Source: Thiohalocapsa sp.
Lineage (GTDB): Bacteria; Pseudomonadota; Gammaproteobacteria; Chromatiales; Chromatiaceae
Length of the DNA: 36,915 nt
Direction: 5' to 3'
Assembly (NCBI RefSeq): GCF_022340605.1
Contig: NZ_JAJDNQ010000159.1
Coordinates: 1-36,915 of the forward strand
Shown in pieces: positions 22,451-31,099 of this stretch. The position numbers were made by a program, and so were the translations under genes. The stretch's first letter is position 1; each line of letters starts with the position of its first letter. Under the pieces are notes generated by a model. The model did no database searches. It saw nothing but the letters and a program-made list of their open reading frames with translations, and had not been told where the DNA came from.

Positions 22451-25270
22451 TCAAGCATGCGCCACCAGCCGCACCGCATCCAACCGCAAATGCGCCCGGC
22501 GCAGCACCTGCCCGAGCCGCTCGCGGCGGTGGCGCAACTGGTCGATCTCGTCGGTGCGCACGGCGGGGTTGACGCGGGCCAGCGCGCTCAGACGCTCGAT
22601 CTCGGCGTCCAGCATCGCTTCCATGCGCGCCACCGCGGCCTCGCGCATGGTGCTCACGGCGGCGTCGGCGCGCGCCTCGCCGGCGGCGAGCATGCGCTCG
22701 ATGGCCGGCGTCTTGGCGGTGATGAGCGCCGAGGCGAGCTTGCGGTTGCCGGTGAGGCACTTGCCGGTGAGGGCGTCGGTGGCGATGGCCGCGGCGTGGT
22801 CGCCGCCGTGCTCGTCCAGCAGCAGCCGCAGCCCGAGCCGCGGCAGGAAGCGTTGCACCCGCAGCGCCGGCGGCGCCGGGCACTCGGCCACGTAGAGCAT
22901 CTCCAGCAATAGCGCACCGGCGCGGAAGCCCGGACTGCGGGTCAGGATCAACGCCGCGCCGCCGAGGTCGGAGCCCGTAAGCTGATCCATGGCCGCGAGG
23001 GTCAGCGGATGCTCCCAGCTCAGGAACGACCGGTCCTCGTGCGCCAGGGCGTGGTTGCGGTCGAAAGTGACGGTGAGCCCATCCTCGGGCAGCCCGGGGA
23101 AGTGCTCCTGGAGCATGTGCCGGCCGGGGTGCAGCACCACCGAGCCGCCGAGCCCCGGCTCCTGGTCCACCCCGAAGGCGTCCCAGAACGCGCTCAGGTA
23201 CTCGAACAGGGCCGGATCGCGATCGGCGGCCTCCATGGCCTGCACCAGGTCGGCAGAGACGTCCGGGCGATGCGAGCTGAGCTCCAGCAGCCGGTCGCGG
23301 CCGGCGGAGAGCTCGGCGTTCAGGCGCTCGCGCAGCGCCGCGGCGTCGCGCAGCAGGTCGTTGACGGACTCGCCGTCGGCGGCATCGCCGGCGAGCGCCG
23401 CGTGCAGCCGTGCCCCGAGCTGCTCGTAGACGGCAGGCGCCGCCGGACAGTGCCGGGCGAAAGCGTCCAGGCCATCGGCATACCAACGGTACAGGGTCTC
23501 CATGCCGGTACCGGCGATGTAGGGCACGTGGATCTCCACGTCGCGGGTCTGGCCGATGCGGTCGAGCCGGCCGATGCGCTGCTCCAGCAGTTCCGGGTCG
23601 AGCGGCAGGTCGAACAGCACCAGGTGGTGGGCGAACTGAAAGTTGCGCCCCTCGCTGCCGATCTCCGAGCAGAGCAGCAGCCGGGTGCCCTCCTCCGGGT
23701 CGGCGAAATAGGCCGCGGCACGGTCGCGCTCGACGATCTCCATGCCCTCGTGGAAGACGGCGGCGTGCACGCCATGACGCTCGTGCAGGTGGGTCCGCAG
23801 CGCCAGCACGGTCTCGGCACGAGCGGCAATGAGCAGCACCTTGGCCGGGTGCAGCTCGCGCAGCAGTTCCAGCAGCCAGGTCACGCGCGGGTCGTGCTCC
23901 GGCCAGGTGGCGCCGGCGGCCCGCTCCGGGTGGGTGGCGTCGGCGCCCGCCACGACGTAACCCTCGGGCGCCACCAGCGCATGGGCGTGAGGGTGGCGCT
24001 CCGGAAAGCCCGCCACCGCGGCGCGGGTGTTGCGGAACAGGATGCGCGAGGTGCCGTGGCGGTCCAGCAGGCGCTCGACGACGGTGTCGGTGGCCAGCCC
24101 AGTCGTGTCGCCGAGCGCCGCGTGCAGGCGCGTGGCCTGTTCGTCATCGAGCGGGACGTCCTCCAGGAGCCGCGCGGCGATCTCGGCCACGGCGGCGTAG
24201 TCCGCCTCCTCCGCCAGGAAGGCGTCGTAGTCCGAGAAACGCTCCGGGTCCAGCAGCCGCAGCCGGCCGAAATGCCCCATGCGCCCGAGCTGCTCCGGCG
24301 TAGCCGTCAGCAACAGCACCGCGGGTGTCTGGTCCGCCAACGCCTCGACGAGGTCGTAGTCGAGGCCGCTGTCCTCCGGCGTCCATTCCAGGTGATGGGC
24401 CTCGTCGACGATGAGCAGGTCCCAATCGGCGCCGAGCACGGCGGCGGCGTGGGACGGCGTCTCGGTGAGCAGGTCCAGCGAGCAGAGCACCCGCTGCTCG
24501 CTCTCGAAGGCGTTGCCGTGCCCGTCCGGCGCGCTGGCGTTGATGCGCTCGCGGTCGAACAGCGCAAAGCGCAGGTTGAAGCGCCGCAGCAGCTCCACCA
24601 GCCACTGGTGCAGCAGCGCCTCGGGGACCAGGATCAGCACCCGCCGCGCGCGGCCGTCCAGCAGCATTCGGTGCAGGATGAGGCCCGCTTCGATGGTCTT
24701 GCCGAGCCCTACCTCGTCCGCCAGCAGCACCCGCGGCGCGAGCCGGTCGGCAACCTCGGCGGCGATGTAGAGTTGGTGCGGGATGGGCGCGATGCGCGCG
24801 CCCATCAGGCCATGCACCGGGGCGAGCGGCCACTCGCCGCGATGGCTCCAGGTGTGCTGGCGCAGCCGGAACCAGGTGTCGCGGTCGAGCCGCGCGGCGA
24901 GGAGCTTCTGTTGCGGGCGGTTCAGGTGCAGGTCCGCCGCCAGCAACTGCTCCGGCACCTGCTGGGTGGCGCCGTCGGCGTCCTCGCCGCTGTAGACGAG
25001 CAGATTGGCGTGCTCCGCCACGGCCACGACGGTGAGCGTCTGGCCGTCGATATCGCGCACGACATCGCCGACACCGAATACCGCGCGCCACAACGGCGCG
25101 CTGCGCCGCGCATAAAGACGCTGCTCGCCGGTGGCCGGGAAACGCATGCTGACGGTGCGCTCATCGCTCGCCTCGACGATGCCGAGGCCGAGCTCGGCCT
25201 GAGTCTCGGACAGCCAGCGCTGGCCGGGCTTGAAGTCCTGTGGGGCTGGGTCGGCAGTTGGAGCAGGCAT
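22451..25270 (-). CDS. rapA: RNA polymerase-associated ATP-dependent protein RapA (SWI2/SNF2 family)
   Basis: The 939-residue protein matches RapA in length and order. The N-terminal Tudor-like part has KPGQRWLSETQAELGLGIVE. The SNF2 ATPase has Walker A DEVGLGKT (184-193), DEAH at 289-292 and LLLTATPEQ. The second RecA-like lobe has FHEGMEIVERDRAAAYF, SEIGSEGRNFQFAHHLVLFD and QRIGRLDRIGQ. RapA-specific C-terminal domains follow, with a helical end (MLDAEIERLSALARVNPAVR). RapA binds RNA polymerase and helps recycle it, especially under salt stress. Start: ATG 25268-25270, without a clear Shine-Dalgarno. The stop codon touches a heptanucleotide array, an odd 3' context. Confidence 0.95.
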   Translation of the reverse strand: MPAPTADPAPQDFKPGQRWLSETQAELGLGIVEASDERTVSMRFPATGEQRLYARRSAPLWRAVFGVGDVVRDIDGQTLTVVAVAEHANLLVYSGEDADGATQQVPEQLLAADLHLNRPQQKLLAARLDRDTWFRLRQHTWSHRGEWPLAPVHGLMGARIAPIPHQLYIAAEVADRLAPRVLLADEVGLGKTIEAGLILHRMLLDGRARRVLILVPEALLHQWLVELLRRFNLRFALFDRERINASAPDGHGNAFESEQRVLCSLDLLTETPSHAAAVLGADWDLLIVDEAHHLEWTPEDSGLDYDLVEALADQTPAVLLLTATPEQLGRMGHFGRLRLLDPERFSDYDAFLAEEADYAAVAEIAARLLEDVPLDDEQATRLHAALGDTTGLATDTVVERLLDRHGTSRILFRNTRAAVAGFPERHPHAHALVAPEGYVVAGADATHPERAAGATWPEHDPRVTWLLELLRELHPAKVLLIAARAETVLALRTHLHERHGVHAAVFHEGMEIVERDRAAAYFADPEEGTRLLLCSEIGSEGRNFQFAHHLVLFDLPLDPELLEQRIGRLDRIGQTRDVEIHVPYIAGTGMETLYRWYADGLDAFARHCPAAPAVYEQLGARLHAALAGDAADGESVNDLLRDAAALRERLNAELSAGRDRLLELSSHRPDVSADLVQAMEAADRDPALFEYLSAFWDAFGVDQEPGLGGSVVLHPGRHMLQEHFPGLPEDGLTVTFDRNHALAHEDRSFLSWEHPLTLAAMDQLTGSDLGGAALILTRSPGFRAGALLLEMLYVAECPAPPALRVQRFLPRLGLRLLLDEHGGDHAAAIATDALTGKCLTGNRKLASALITAKTPAIERMLAAGEARADAAVSTMREAAVARMEAMLDAEIERLSALARVNPAVRTDEIDQLRHRRERLGQVLRRAHLRLDAVRLVAHA

Positions 25271-25644
25271 GCGCGATCGCGGTGTGTCGTTGGGTTGTAA
25301 ATGATGGCGACCCGTTGCCCGGGCCGGCTCGAGGCTTCGGTCGTTGTCGGGCGCGGACACGCGCCCATGGCCGGCCTCGCCGGCAACGGGGAGCATGGAT
25401 TAGAGCAGGCGCTGCGGGAGTCGGTGCCGGGCCATCGTGCTCGCTCGGGTTCGACCGGCTCTGCGTCGGAGCGGCGAAGCACTACACCGCCCCATGATAG
25501 CCGTCCGCGGCAGGTTCTGCCCGTCGGCTGCGGCCTAACGGCGCCCGCGCCCGCGAGCGCCCCCGCCCGGCTTGACCTCAGACAACGCCAGCAGGGGCCC
25601 GCGGTGCTTGAATGTCGGATTGTCTCCGGCAACGAACCACTACC
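25271..25644. other. Divergent intergenic region of 374 bases between rapA and the SOUL gene
   Basis: No repeat of the kinds found elsewhere and no convincing promoter or small gene is seen. Its GC content is high and its short frames look like chance. Confidence 0.5.
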
Positions 25645-26244
25645 ATGCGATTCTTCGATCTCAAGTACCTGATCATCGCCGGCATGTTGCTGCCCTTCGT
25701 ATTGGTGGCCATGGCGCTGGTGAGCCCGGAAGGGCCGGACTACAAGGTGGTGCAGCGCGGTGACGGCTTTCAGCTGCGCGACTATGCGCCGCTGCGGGTC
25801 GCCGAGACGAAGGTGGCCGGCGGCTTCGCGGAGGCGGACGACGCCGCCTACCCGCTGCTGCTCGACTACCTCCACGGGCGCAACAGCATGGGCCAGCAGG
25901 TGTCCATGATCGCGCCGGTGATGCAGCAGCAGGTGGACCTGGACGGCGATCAGGGCTGGCTGATGCAATTCACCATGCCCCAGGAATTTCCGCTGGGCAT
26001 GCTGCCGCAACCGGCGGTTGCGAACGTCGACCTGCGCGAGCTCCCGGAACGGCTGATGGCCGCGCGCCGCTACCGCGGCGACTGGGATGAGTCGCACTGG
26101 CAACAGCAGGCGGACAAGCTGGTCTCCGCCGTCGAGCGGGCGGGGCTCACGCCCATCGGAGAGCCCGTCTTCGCGCGCTACAATGCCCCTTTCGTGCCCG
26201 GGTTTCTGCGCCGCAACGAGGTGCTGCTGAGCGTCCAGCGCTGA
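25645..26244 (+). CDS. SOUL heme-binding family protein, membrane-anchored
   Basis: The 199-residue protein starts MRFFDLKYLIIAGMLLPFVL, an N-terminal membrane anchor or uncleaved signal. The SOUL domain follows: DYKVVQRGDGFQLRDYAPLR (the E/D-x-R-x-Y/Y entry), VAETKVAGGFAEADDAAYPL, LLDYLHGRNSMGQQVSMIAP (the typical I-x-M-T-x-P region), WLMQFTMPQEFPLGMLPQP and the C-terminal FARYNAPFVPGFLRRNEVLL. The family binds heme or tetrapyrrole in some members, but the role in bacteria is not settled. Start: ATG 25645 inside a longer frame, chosen because the hydrophobic segment begins there. The alpha/beta hydrolase follows 92 bases later. Confidence 0.88.
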   Translation: MRFFDLKYLIIAGMLLPFVLVAMALVSPEGPDYKVVQRGDGFQLRDYAPLRVAETKVAGGFAEADDAAYPLLLDYLHGRNSMGQQVSMIAPVMQQQVDLDGDQGWLMQFTMPQEFPLGMLPQPAVANVDLRELPERLMAARRYRGDWDESHWQQQADKLVSAVERAGLTPIGEPVFARYNAPFVPGFLRRNEVLLSVQR

Positions 26245-26336
26245 GCGCCCCCCCAACCGGCGTCAGCCCGGGGCGCGGAAGCCCACGGCAACGCCGCCAC
26301 GGCGCGGCCCCCCATCGCCGGCAACAGGAGCGGGAG

Positions 26337-27341
26337 ATGTCCATACCAGCATTGGCCGTGCGCGCTAGCGCACCCCTGCAGACCATCGATCCAAAGACCA
26401 CCGAGGGCGCCGCCGGCTTGGCGAGCGGCGATCGGCACCTGAGCGAGCGGGTAGAACTGCCGCCGGCCGTCGACGCCCCACGCGAGGTCTACGCGACGCC
26501 CACCTTGAAGGAGATGAGCTGGTACGCGGACGGCCCCGAGGGCACCCGCCCGCTGGTGCTGCTGCACAGCGTCAACGCCGCTCCCAGCGTCTTCGAGATG
26601 AAGCCCCTGTTCGAGCACTACCGCGCCGAGCGGCGCGTGTTCGCCCCGGACCTGCCGGGCTTCGGCTTCTCGGACCGCAGCAACCGGCCCTATTCGCCGG
26701 CGCTCTACGCCGAGGCCATCGTGTCCTTCCTCACCGACGTGGTCAAAGAGCCGGCCGACGTCGTCGCCTTCTCGCTCAGCTCAGAGTTCGCCGCCCGCGC
26801 CTGCCTGGACGCGCCGGAGCGCTTCCACACGCTGGCACTGCTCTCCCCCACCGGCTTCAGCAACCGCCGCCTGCCCACCGGCGGCGTCGGCAAGGGCCTG
26901 CACCGGTTCTTTACGCTGCCGGGTCTGGGCCAGGGGCTCTACGGTCTGCTCACCAAGCGAGCCGGCATCCGCTACTTCATGCGCCAGAGCTATGTCGGCG
27001 AGCCGCCGGAGGAGCTCATCGACTACGCCTACGCCACCTCGCACCAGCCGGGGGCGATGCACGCGCCCTATCGCTTCCTGTCCGGGCAGCTCTTCACCGG
27101 CAAGGCGGTCGAAACGCTGTACGGCAAGCTGGAGCTGCCGGTGCTGGTGATCTACGACCGCGACGCCAACGTCACCTTCGATCTGCTGCCGGACTTCGCG
27201 CAGGCGCGGGGCAACTGGTTCACCACCCGCGTGGAGCCGACTCTCGGCATCCCGCAGTGGGAGCGGCCGACCCGCACCATCGCCGCGCTGGACGAGTTCT
27301 GGCGCACCGTGGAGGCGCTGAAGGCGGCCAAGAGCGACTGA
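26337..27341 (+). CDS. Alpha/beta hydrolase fold protein lacking the catalytic His
   Basis: The 334-residue protein has the fold's landmarks: strand and oxyanion region LVLLHSVNAAPSVFEMKPLF, then RRVFAPDLPGFGFSDRSNRP, and the nucleophile elbow VVAFSLSSEFAARA, where the usual G-H-S-x-G-G is A-F-S146-L-S-S. A candidate acid is in VLVIYDRDANVTF. The usual catalytic His position reads LGIPQWERP, and no His occurs after residue 242, so a normal Ser-Asp-His triad is absent. It may be a pseudoenzyme or use another base. Start: ATG 26337 after an AGGAG. The menF and menD genes follow, and MenH is also an alpha/beta hydrolase, but the missing His argues against simple MenH activity. Confidence 0.85.
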   Translation: MSIPALAVRASAPLQTIDPKTTEGAAGLASGDRHLSERVELPPAVDAPREVYATPTLKEMSWYADGPEGTRPLVLLHSVNAAPSVFEMKPLFEHYRAERRVFAPDLPGFGFSDRSNRPYSPALYAEAIVSFLTDVVKEPADVVAFSLSSEFAARACLDAPERFHTLALLSPTGFSNRRLPTGGVGKGLHRFFTLPGLGQGLYGLLTKRAGIRYFMRQSYVGEPPEELIDYAYATSHQPGAMHAPYRFLSGQLFTGKAVETLYGKLELPVLVIYDRDANVTFDLLPDFAQARGNWFTTRVEPTLGIPQWERPTRTIAALDEFWRTVEALKAAKSD

Positions 27342-27520
27342 CGGCGGCAACACCGACGGCTCTCAGGCCGGCGGCTCACGGGGAAGGCTCGCGCACGGGT
27401 CATCCGGGACGTGCCCCGGAGGGTGCTGTTGCGAGCCGCATCCGACCCCATGTTGGCGTCGGCGGCAGCCAGCCGGCAAGCCCTAGCCCGCACGCAGAGC
27501 CTTCGCCGCCCACACGCCCC

Positions 27521-29011
27521 ATGTCCGCCGCCCAATCCGATCCCCAGATCGACCTCCAGCCCGACACCCAACTCGGCCCCATCCGCCACATCCGCTTGCA
27601 ACCCCAGCCCCGAATGGACATGCTCGCCCCCATCGCGATCCTCGAGCACCTCGAGGCGCGCCTGGCCGACGCCCTGGCCCGGTTGCAGCTGACGGCCGCG
27701 GGGGGCGTGCAGTCGCTGTTGCTGGCGCTGCCGCGCGCGCCGGCGGCGGCACCGCAGCTCGCGGGCCGACAGTTCCAATTCCAGCACGCCCAGCGCGGCG
27801 AATTGCACGTGGGCTACGGCGAGGCGCAGGCATGGCACGCCGCCGGCCCGGCGCGGCTGCGCACCCTGACCGACGCCTTGGCCACGACCGACTGGCGGCG
27901 CGCCGACCCGGACCAAACCGGTTTCGACGCCTTCGCGATGCTCGGCTTCGCCGCCGGCGACGAGCGCGCCTCCGCGGCCGCGGCGGACACCGACAGTTCC
28001 CTGCCGAACGCCATTCTGTGGGTGCCCGAGATCGGCCTCGTCAGCCGCGACCACGAGGCGGCGCTGGTGTTCTCGACGCCGCTGCCCGCCGCCCCGGACG
28101 CCGTGCTCGGGCGCTGGCGCGCTGGGCTGCGGCAACTGATACCGGCCCTGTACCGACCCCTCAACGGGCCGCTGACGCCGGCGCATCTTCTGCGTCAGCA
28201 CGAGCAGCCGGACGCCGCCGGCTGGACCGACCTGGTGCAGGCGGCGCTGGCGCGCATCGGCGCCGGCCCCATCGAGAAGGTCGTGCTCTCGCGCCGGCTC
28301 GTGGTGCAGGGCCCCCGGCCCTTCGACATCGGCCGGCTGCTGAGCGCGCTGGGCTGCCTGTTCCCGTCGTGCCAGATCCTGAGCCTCAAGCGCAACGGGC
28401 AGAGCTTCGTCGCCGCCACGCCGGAGCGGCTGCTGGATCTGCGTGACGGCCGGCTGGAGGTGGACGCCATCGCCGGCACCGCGCCGCGCGCCGAGTCGGT
28501 GGCCGGCGACGCGGCCCTGCGGGACGCGCTGCTGGGCTCCGACAAGGACCTGCGCGAGCACCGCGTCGTCATCGACGCCATCCGCGCCGCCCTCGCCGAC
28601 TGCTGCGACGCCTTTCGGGTGCCGCCGGCGCCGCGGGTGATGCAGCTCACCAACGCCCAGCACCTGTGGAGCCCCATCACCGCACGGCCGCGCCCGGGTG
28701 TGGACCTGTTCGAGCTCGCCGAGCGCCTGCATCCGACCCCCGCCACCAACGGCCAGCCACGGGACGCGGCGCAGGCCTGGATCAAGCACGCCGAGCCCTT
28801 CGACCGCGGCTGGTACACCGGCGCCGCGGGCGTGCTGCGACCGGACGGCACCGGCGAGCTTTGGGTACTGCTGCGCTGCGCGCGGGTGCACGAGGCCCAC
28901 GCCGAGCTGTTCGCCGGCTCCGGCATCGTCGCGGGCTCCGACCCGGGCTCCGAGTGGGACGAGACCGAGGCCAAGCTCGCCGCCATGCTCTCCGCGCTGC
29001 AATACGCCTAG
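27521..29011 (+). CDS. menF: Isochorismate synthase (chorismate-binding enzyme)
   Basis: The 496-residue protein has a variable N-terminal half and a chorismate-binding C-terminal half. Signatures are ARIGAGPIEKVVLSRRLVVQ (with the Lys of the active site), FVAATPERLLDLRDGRLEVD, AIAGTAPRAESV, LREHRVVIDAI, VMQLTNAQHLWSPI, LHPTPATNGQPRDAA and EPFDRGWYTGAAGV. It converts chorismate to isochorismate, the first step of menaquinone synthesis, and menD follows 24 bases after it. The start at ATG 27521 is uncertain; an internal ATG near residue 31 (MDMLAP) is also possible. No clear Shine-Dalgarno is seen. A salicylate or siderophore role is less likely given menD. Confidence 0.93.
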   Translation: MSAAQSDPQIDLQPDTQLGPIRHIRLQPQPRMDMLAPIAILEHLEARLADALARLQLTAAGGVQSLLLALPRAPAAAPQLAGRQFQFQHAQRGELHVGYGEAQAWHAAGPARLRTLTDALATTDWRRADPDQTGFDAFAMLGFAAGDERASAAAADTDSSLPNAILWVPEIGLVSRDHEAALVFSTPLPAAPDAVLGRWRAGLRQLIPALYRPLNGPLTPAHLLRQHEQPDAAGWTDLVQAALARIGAGPIEKVVLSRRLVVQGPRPFDIGRLLSALGCLFPSCQILSLKRNGQSFVAATPERLLDLRDGRLEVDAIAGTAPRAESVAGDAALRDALLGSDKDLREHRVVIDAIRAALADCCDAFRVPPAPRVMQLTNAQHLWSPITARPRPGVDLFELAERLHPTPATNGQPRDAAQAWIKHAEPFDRGWYTGAAGVLRPDGTGELWVLLRCARVHEAHAELFAGSGIVAGSDPGSEWDETEAKLAAMLSALQYA

Positions 29012-29035
29012 GGCCGCTACGCCCGAGCCACCCGC

Positions 29036-30742
29036 ATGGATCAGGGCTGCATCAACCTGCGTTGGGCCGGCGCACTGCTGGCGGGGCTCGCCGCCGGCGG
29101 TGTCCGCATCCTGGTGCTGTCGCCGGGCTCGCGCTCGACCCCCGTGGTGCTGGCGGCGCAGCAGCGCGGCGATTTCACGCTGATCCCGATCCTGGACGAG
29201 CGCAGCGCCGGCTTCTTCGCGCTGGGGGCCGCGCGCGCCTCGGGCCGGCCGGTGGCGCTGCTCGCTACCTCCGGCTCGGCACCGGCGCACTGGTACCCGG
29301 CGGTCATCGAGGCCAGCGAGACCGGCGTGCCGCTGGTGCTGCTCTCTGCCGACCGGCCGCCGGCGCTGCGCGGCTTCGGCGCCAACCAGACCATCGACCA
29401 GACCCGGCTGTTCGGGGCCTTCGCGCGCGAGGCGCACGATCCCGGGCTGCCGCGCGCCGCTGATGCCGCGCTCAAGGCGGTCGCCAGCCTCGGCCTGCGC
29501 TGTGCCGTGATCGCATCGGGCTCGCGCCCAGGTCCGGTGCAGGTCAACCTGCCCTTCGAGGAGCCGCTGGTACCGGCGGCCGGCTGCGACGGGACGCTGC
29601 CGGCATGGCCGCCGGCGGGGCACGGGTCCACGGCGCCATCGGAGCCGACGGCGCTCGCGCCCATTTCGTTGCCACCCGGCCGCGGCCTCGTGGTCTGCGG
29701 GCCGGGCCTGTTTCCGGCTGGCTTTGCGGAATCCCTCTGCGCCACCGCCCGCCGCCTCGCGCTGCCGGTGCTGGCGGACCCACTCTCAGGGCTGCGCTTC
29801 GGCCCCGCGGCGGACAGCGTGCTCGCCCACTACGACGCGCTGCTGCGCCATCGCGAGGCAGCGGAGCGGCTGCGCCCGGAGTGGGTGCTGCGCTTCGGCG
29901 GCGCGCCCGTCTCCAAGGTGCTCGGTCAGTGGCTCAGCGGTGTTCCCGCCCTGCTGGTGGACCCCGCCGGCGGCTGGCGCGACCCGAGCCACGACGTGCA
30001 ACGCCGGCTTGTCGCCCACCCGGCCGCTGTCTGCGCGGCGCTGTCGGCCGACGCCGAGCCCGACCGCGCCTGGAACGACACCTGGCACCGTGCCGATGCC
30101 CGCGTCCGCGACCTCGCCGACCAGCACCTGGCAGCCGCCCCCTGGTGCGAGGCCCACCTGATCCGCGCCCTGCTCGCGCGCATCCCTGCCGGCGAGGCCC
30201 TGCTGTGTGCCAACTCCCTGCCCATCCGCCAGCTCGACACCTGGTCCGGCACCCGCACCGAGGCCCTGGCGCTGCACGGCAACCGCGGCGCCAGCGGCAT
30301 CGACGGGCAGTGCTCGACCCTGGCGGGGCTCAATTATGCCGGGCCACCCTGCTGGGGCCTGCTCGGCGACCTGTCCGCGGTGCACGACCTCAGTGGCTGG
30401 CTGCTGGGCGATCGATTCCGCCGGCCAGTGATCGTCATCGACAACGGCGGCGGGCGCATCTTCGACTACCTGCCCCAGCACGGGCTACCGGGCTTCGAGC
30501 AACTCTGGCGGACGCCGGTAGCACCGGACCTCGGCGAGCTGGCGAGCGTGTTCGGACTGCGGCATTGCCAAGTAGCCGATGCCAGCGCGCTCGACGAGGT
30601 CCTGGACGGTAACGGCACGCCCGCAGGAGAACCCGGCGCCGGTGGCCCACCGCTGGTGGAGGTCCGCATCGATGCGGATGCCTCCCGGGCGATGCACCTG
30701 GCATTCTGGAACGAGATCGCACAGACCAAATTGCTCGACTAG
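29036..30742 (+). CDS. menD: 2-succinyl-5-enolpyruvyl-6-hydroxy-3-cyclohexene-1-carboxylate synthase
   Basis: The 568-residue thiamine-diphosphate enzyme begins with the MenD pattern NLRWAGALLAGLAAGGVRIL and VLSPGSRSTPVVLAA, has the conserved Glu in PILDERSAGFFALG (E55), ATSGSAPAHWYPAVIEAS, PLVLLSADRPPALRGFGANQ and TIDQTRLFGAF. Its C-terminal cofactor domain has LHGNRGASGIDGQCSTLAGL, LLGDLSAVHDLSGW and VIVIDNGGGRIFDYLPQ. It joins isochorismate with 2-oxoglutarate in menaquinone synthesis. It follows menF closely and is probably co-transcribed. The other men genes are not in the window. A hexanucleotide hairpin element lies about 35 bases after its stop. Confidence 0.96.
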   Translation: MDQGCINLRWAGALLAGLAAGGVRILVLSPGSRSTPVVLAAQQRGDFTLIPILDERSAGFFALGAARASGRPVALLATSGSAPAHWYPAVIEASETGVPLVLLSADRPPALRGFGANQTIDQTRLFGAFAREAHDPGLPRAADAALKAVASLGLRCAVIASGSRPGPVQVNLPFEEPLVPAAGCDGTLPAWPPAGHGSTAPSEPTALAPISLPPGRGLVVCGPGLFPAGFAESLCATARRLALPVLADPLSGLRFGPAADSVLAHYDALLRHREAAERLRPEWVLRFGGAPVSKVLGQWLSGVPALLVDPAGGWRDPSHDVQRRLVAHPAAVCAALSADAEPDRAWNDTWHRADARVRDLADQHLAAAPWCEAHLIRALLARIPAGEALLCANSLPIRQLDTWSGTRTEALALHGNRGASGIDGQCSTLAGLNYAGPPCWGLLGDLSAVHDLSGWLLGDRFRRPVIVIDNGGGRIFDYLPQHGLPGFEQLWRTPVAPDLGELASVFGLRHCQVADASALDEVLDGNGTPAGEPGAGGPPLVEVRIDADASRAMHLAFWNEIAQTKLLD

Positions 30743-30776
30743 TGCTTCTCTGCGGAAACTCCGAGACCGGGCTCCC

Positions 30777-30876
<100 letters not shown>

Positions 30877-30894
30877 GATTAGGAGAAACGCCGC

Positions 30895-30983
30895 ACTGGT
30901 GCACTCATGCGGACGGGTCGAGGCCACGCTCGGGGCGGCTCATGGGGCTGATCCGTGTCGCCCTGGAGGGCGATACTCCGGCC
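30895..30983. repeat. Dispersed repeat of about 90 bp, copy B
   Basis: It runs from ACTGGTGCACTCATGCGG to GATACTCCGGCC and aligns with 19886-19974. The end is GCTGATCCGTGTCGCCCTGG, GGGCGATACTCCGGCC, followed by an extra GACACTCCGGCC. Confidence 0.75.
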
Positions 30984-31099
30984 GACACTCCGGCCTCGAC
31001 TTCATCGCATTGCCATCGCCATCGCCCCACTCGCTCCGCTTTTCTTGCAACATTGCGGTCTAACCTGACCGGCAATGAACGGCAGTATCGGCGGAGCCC

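Noticed and set aside
23009..25300. Long plus-strand open frame (763 codons) opposite rapA
   Set aside because: Antisense shadow of RapA, which has complete motifs on the other strand.
27152..29623. Long minus-strand open frame (823 codons) opposite menF and parts of its neighbours
   Set aside because: It crosses three real genes on the other strand and has low-complexity Arg/Gly/His-rich composition.
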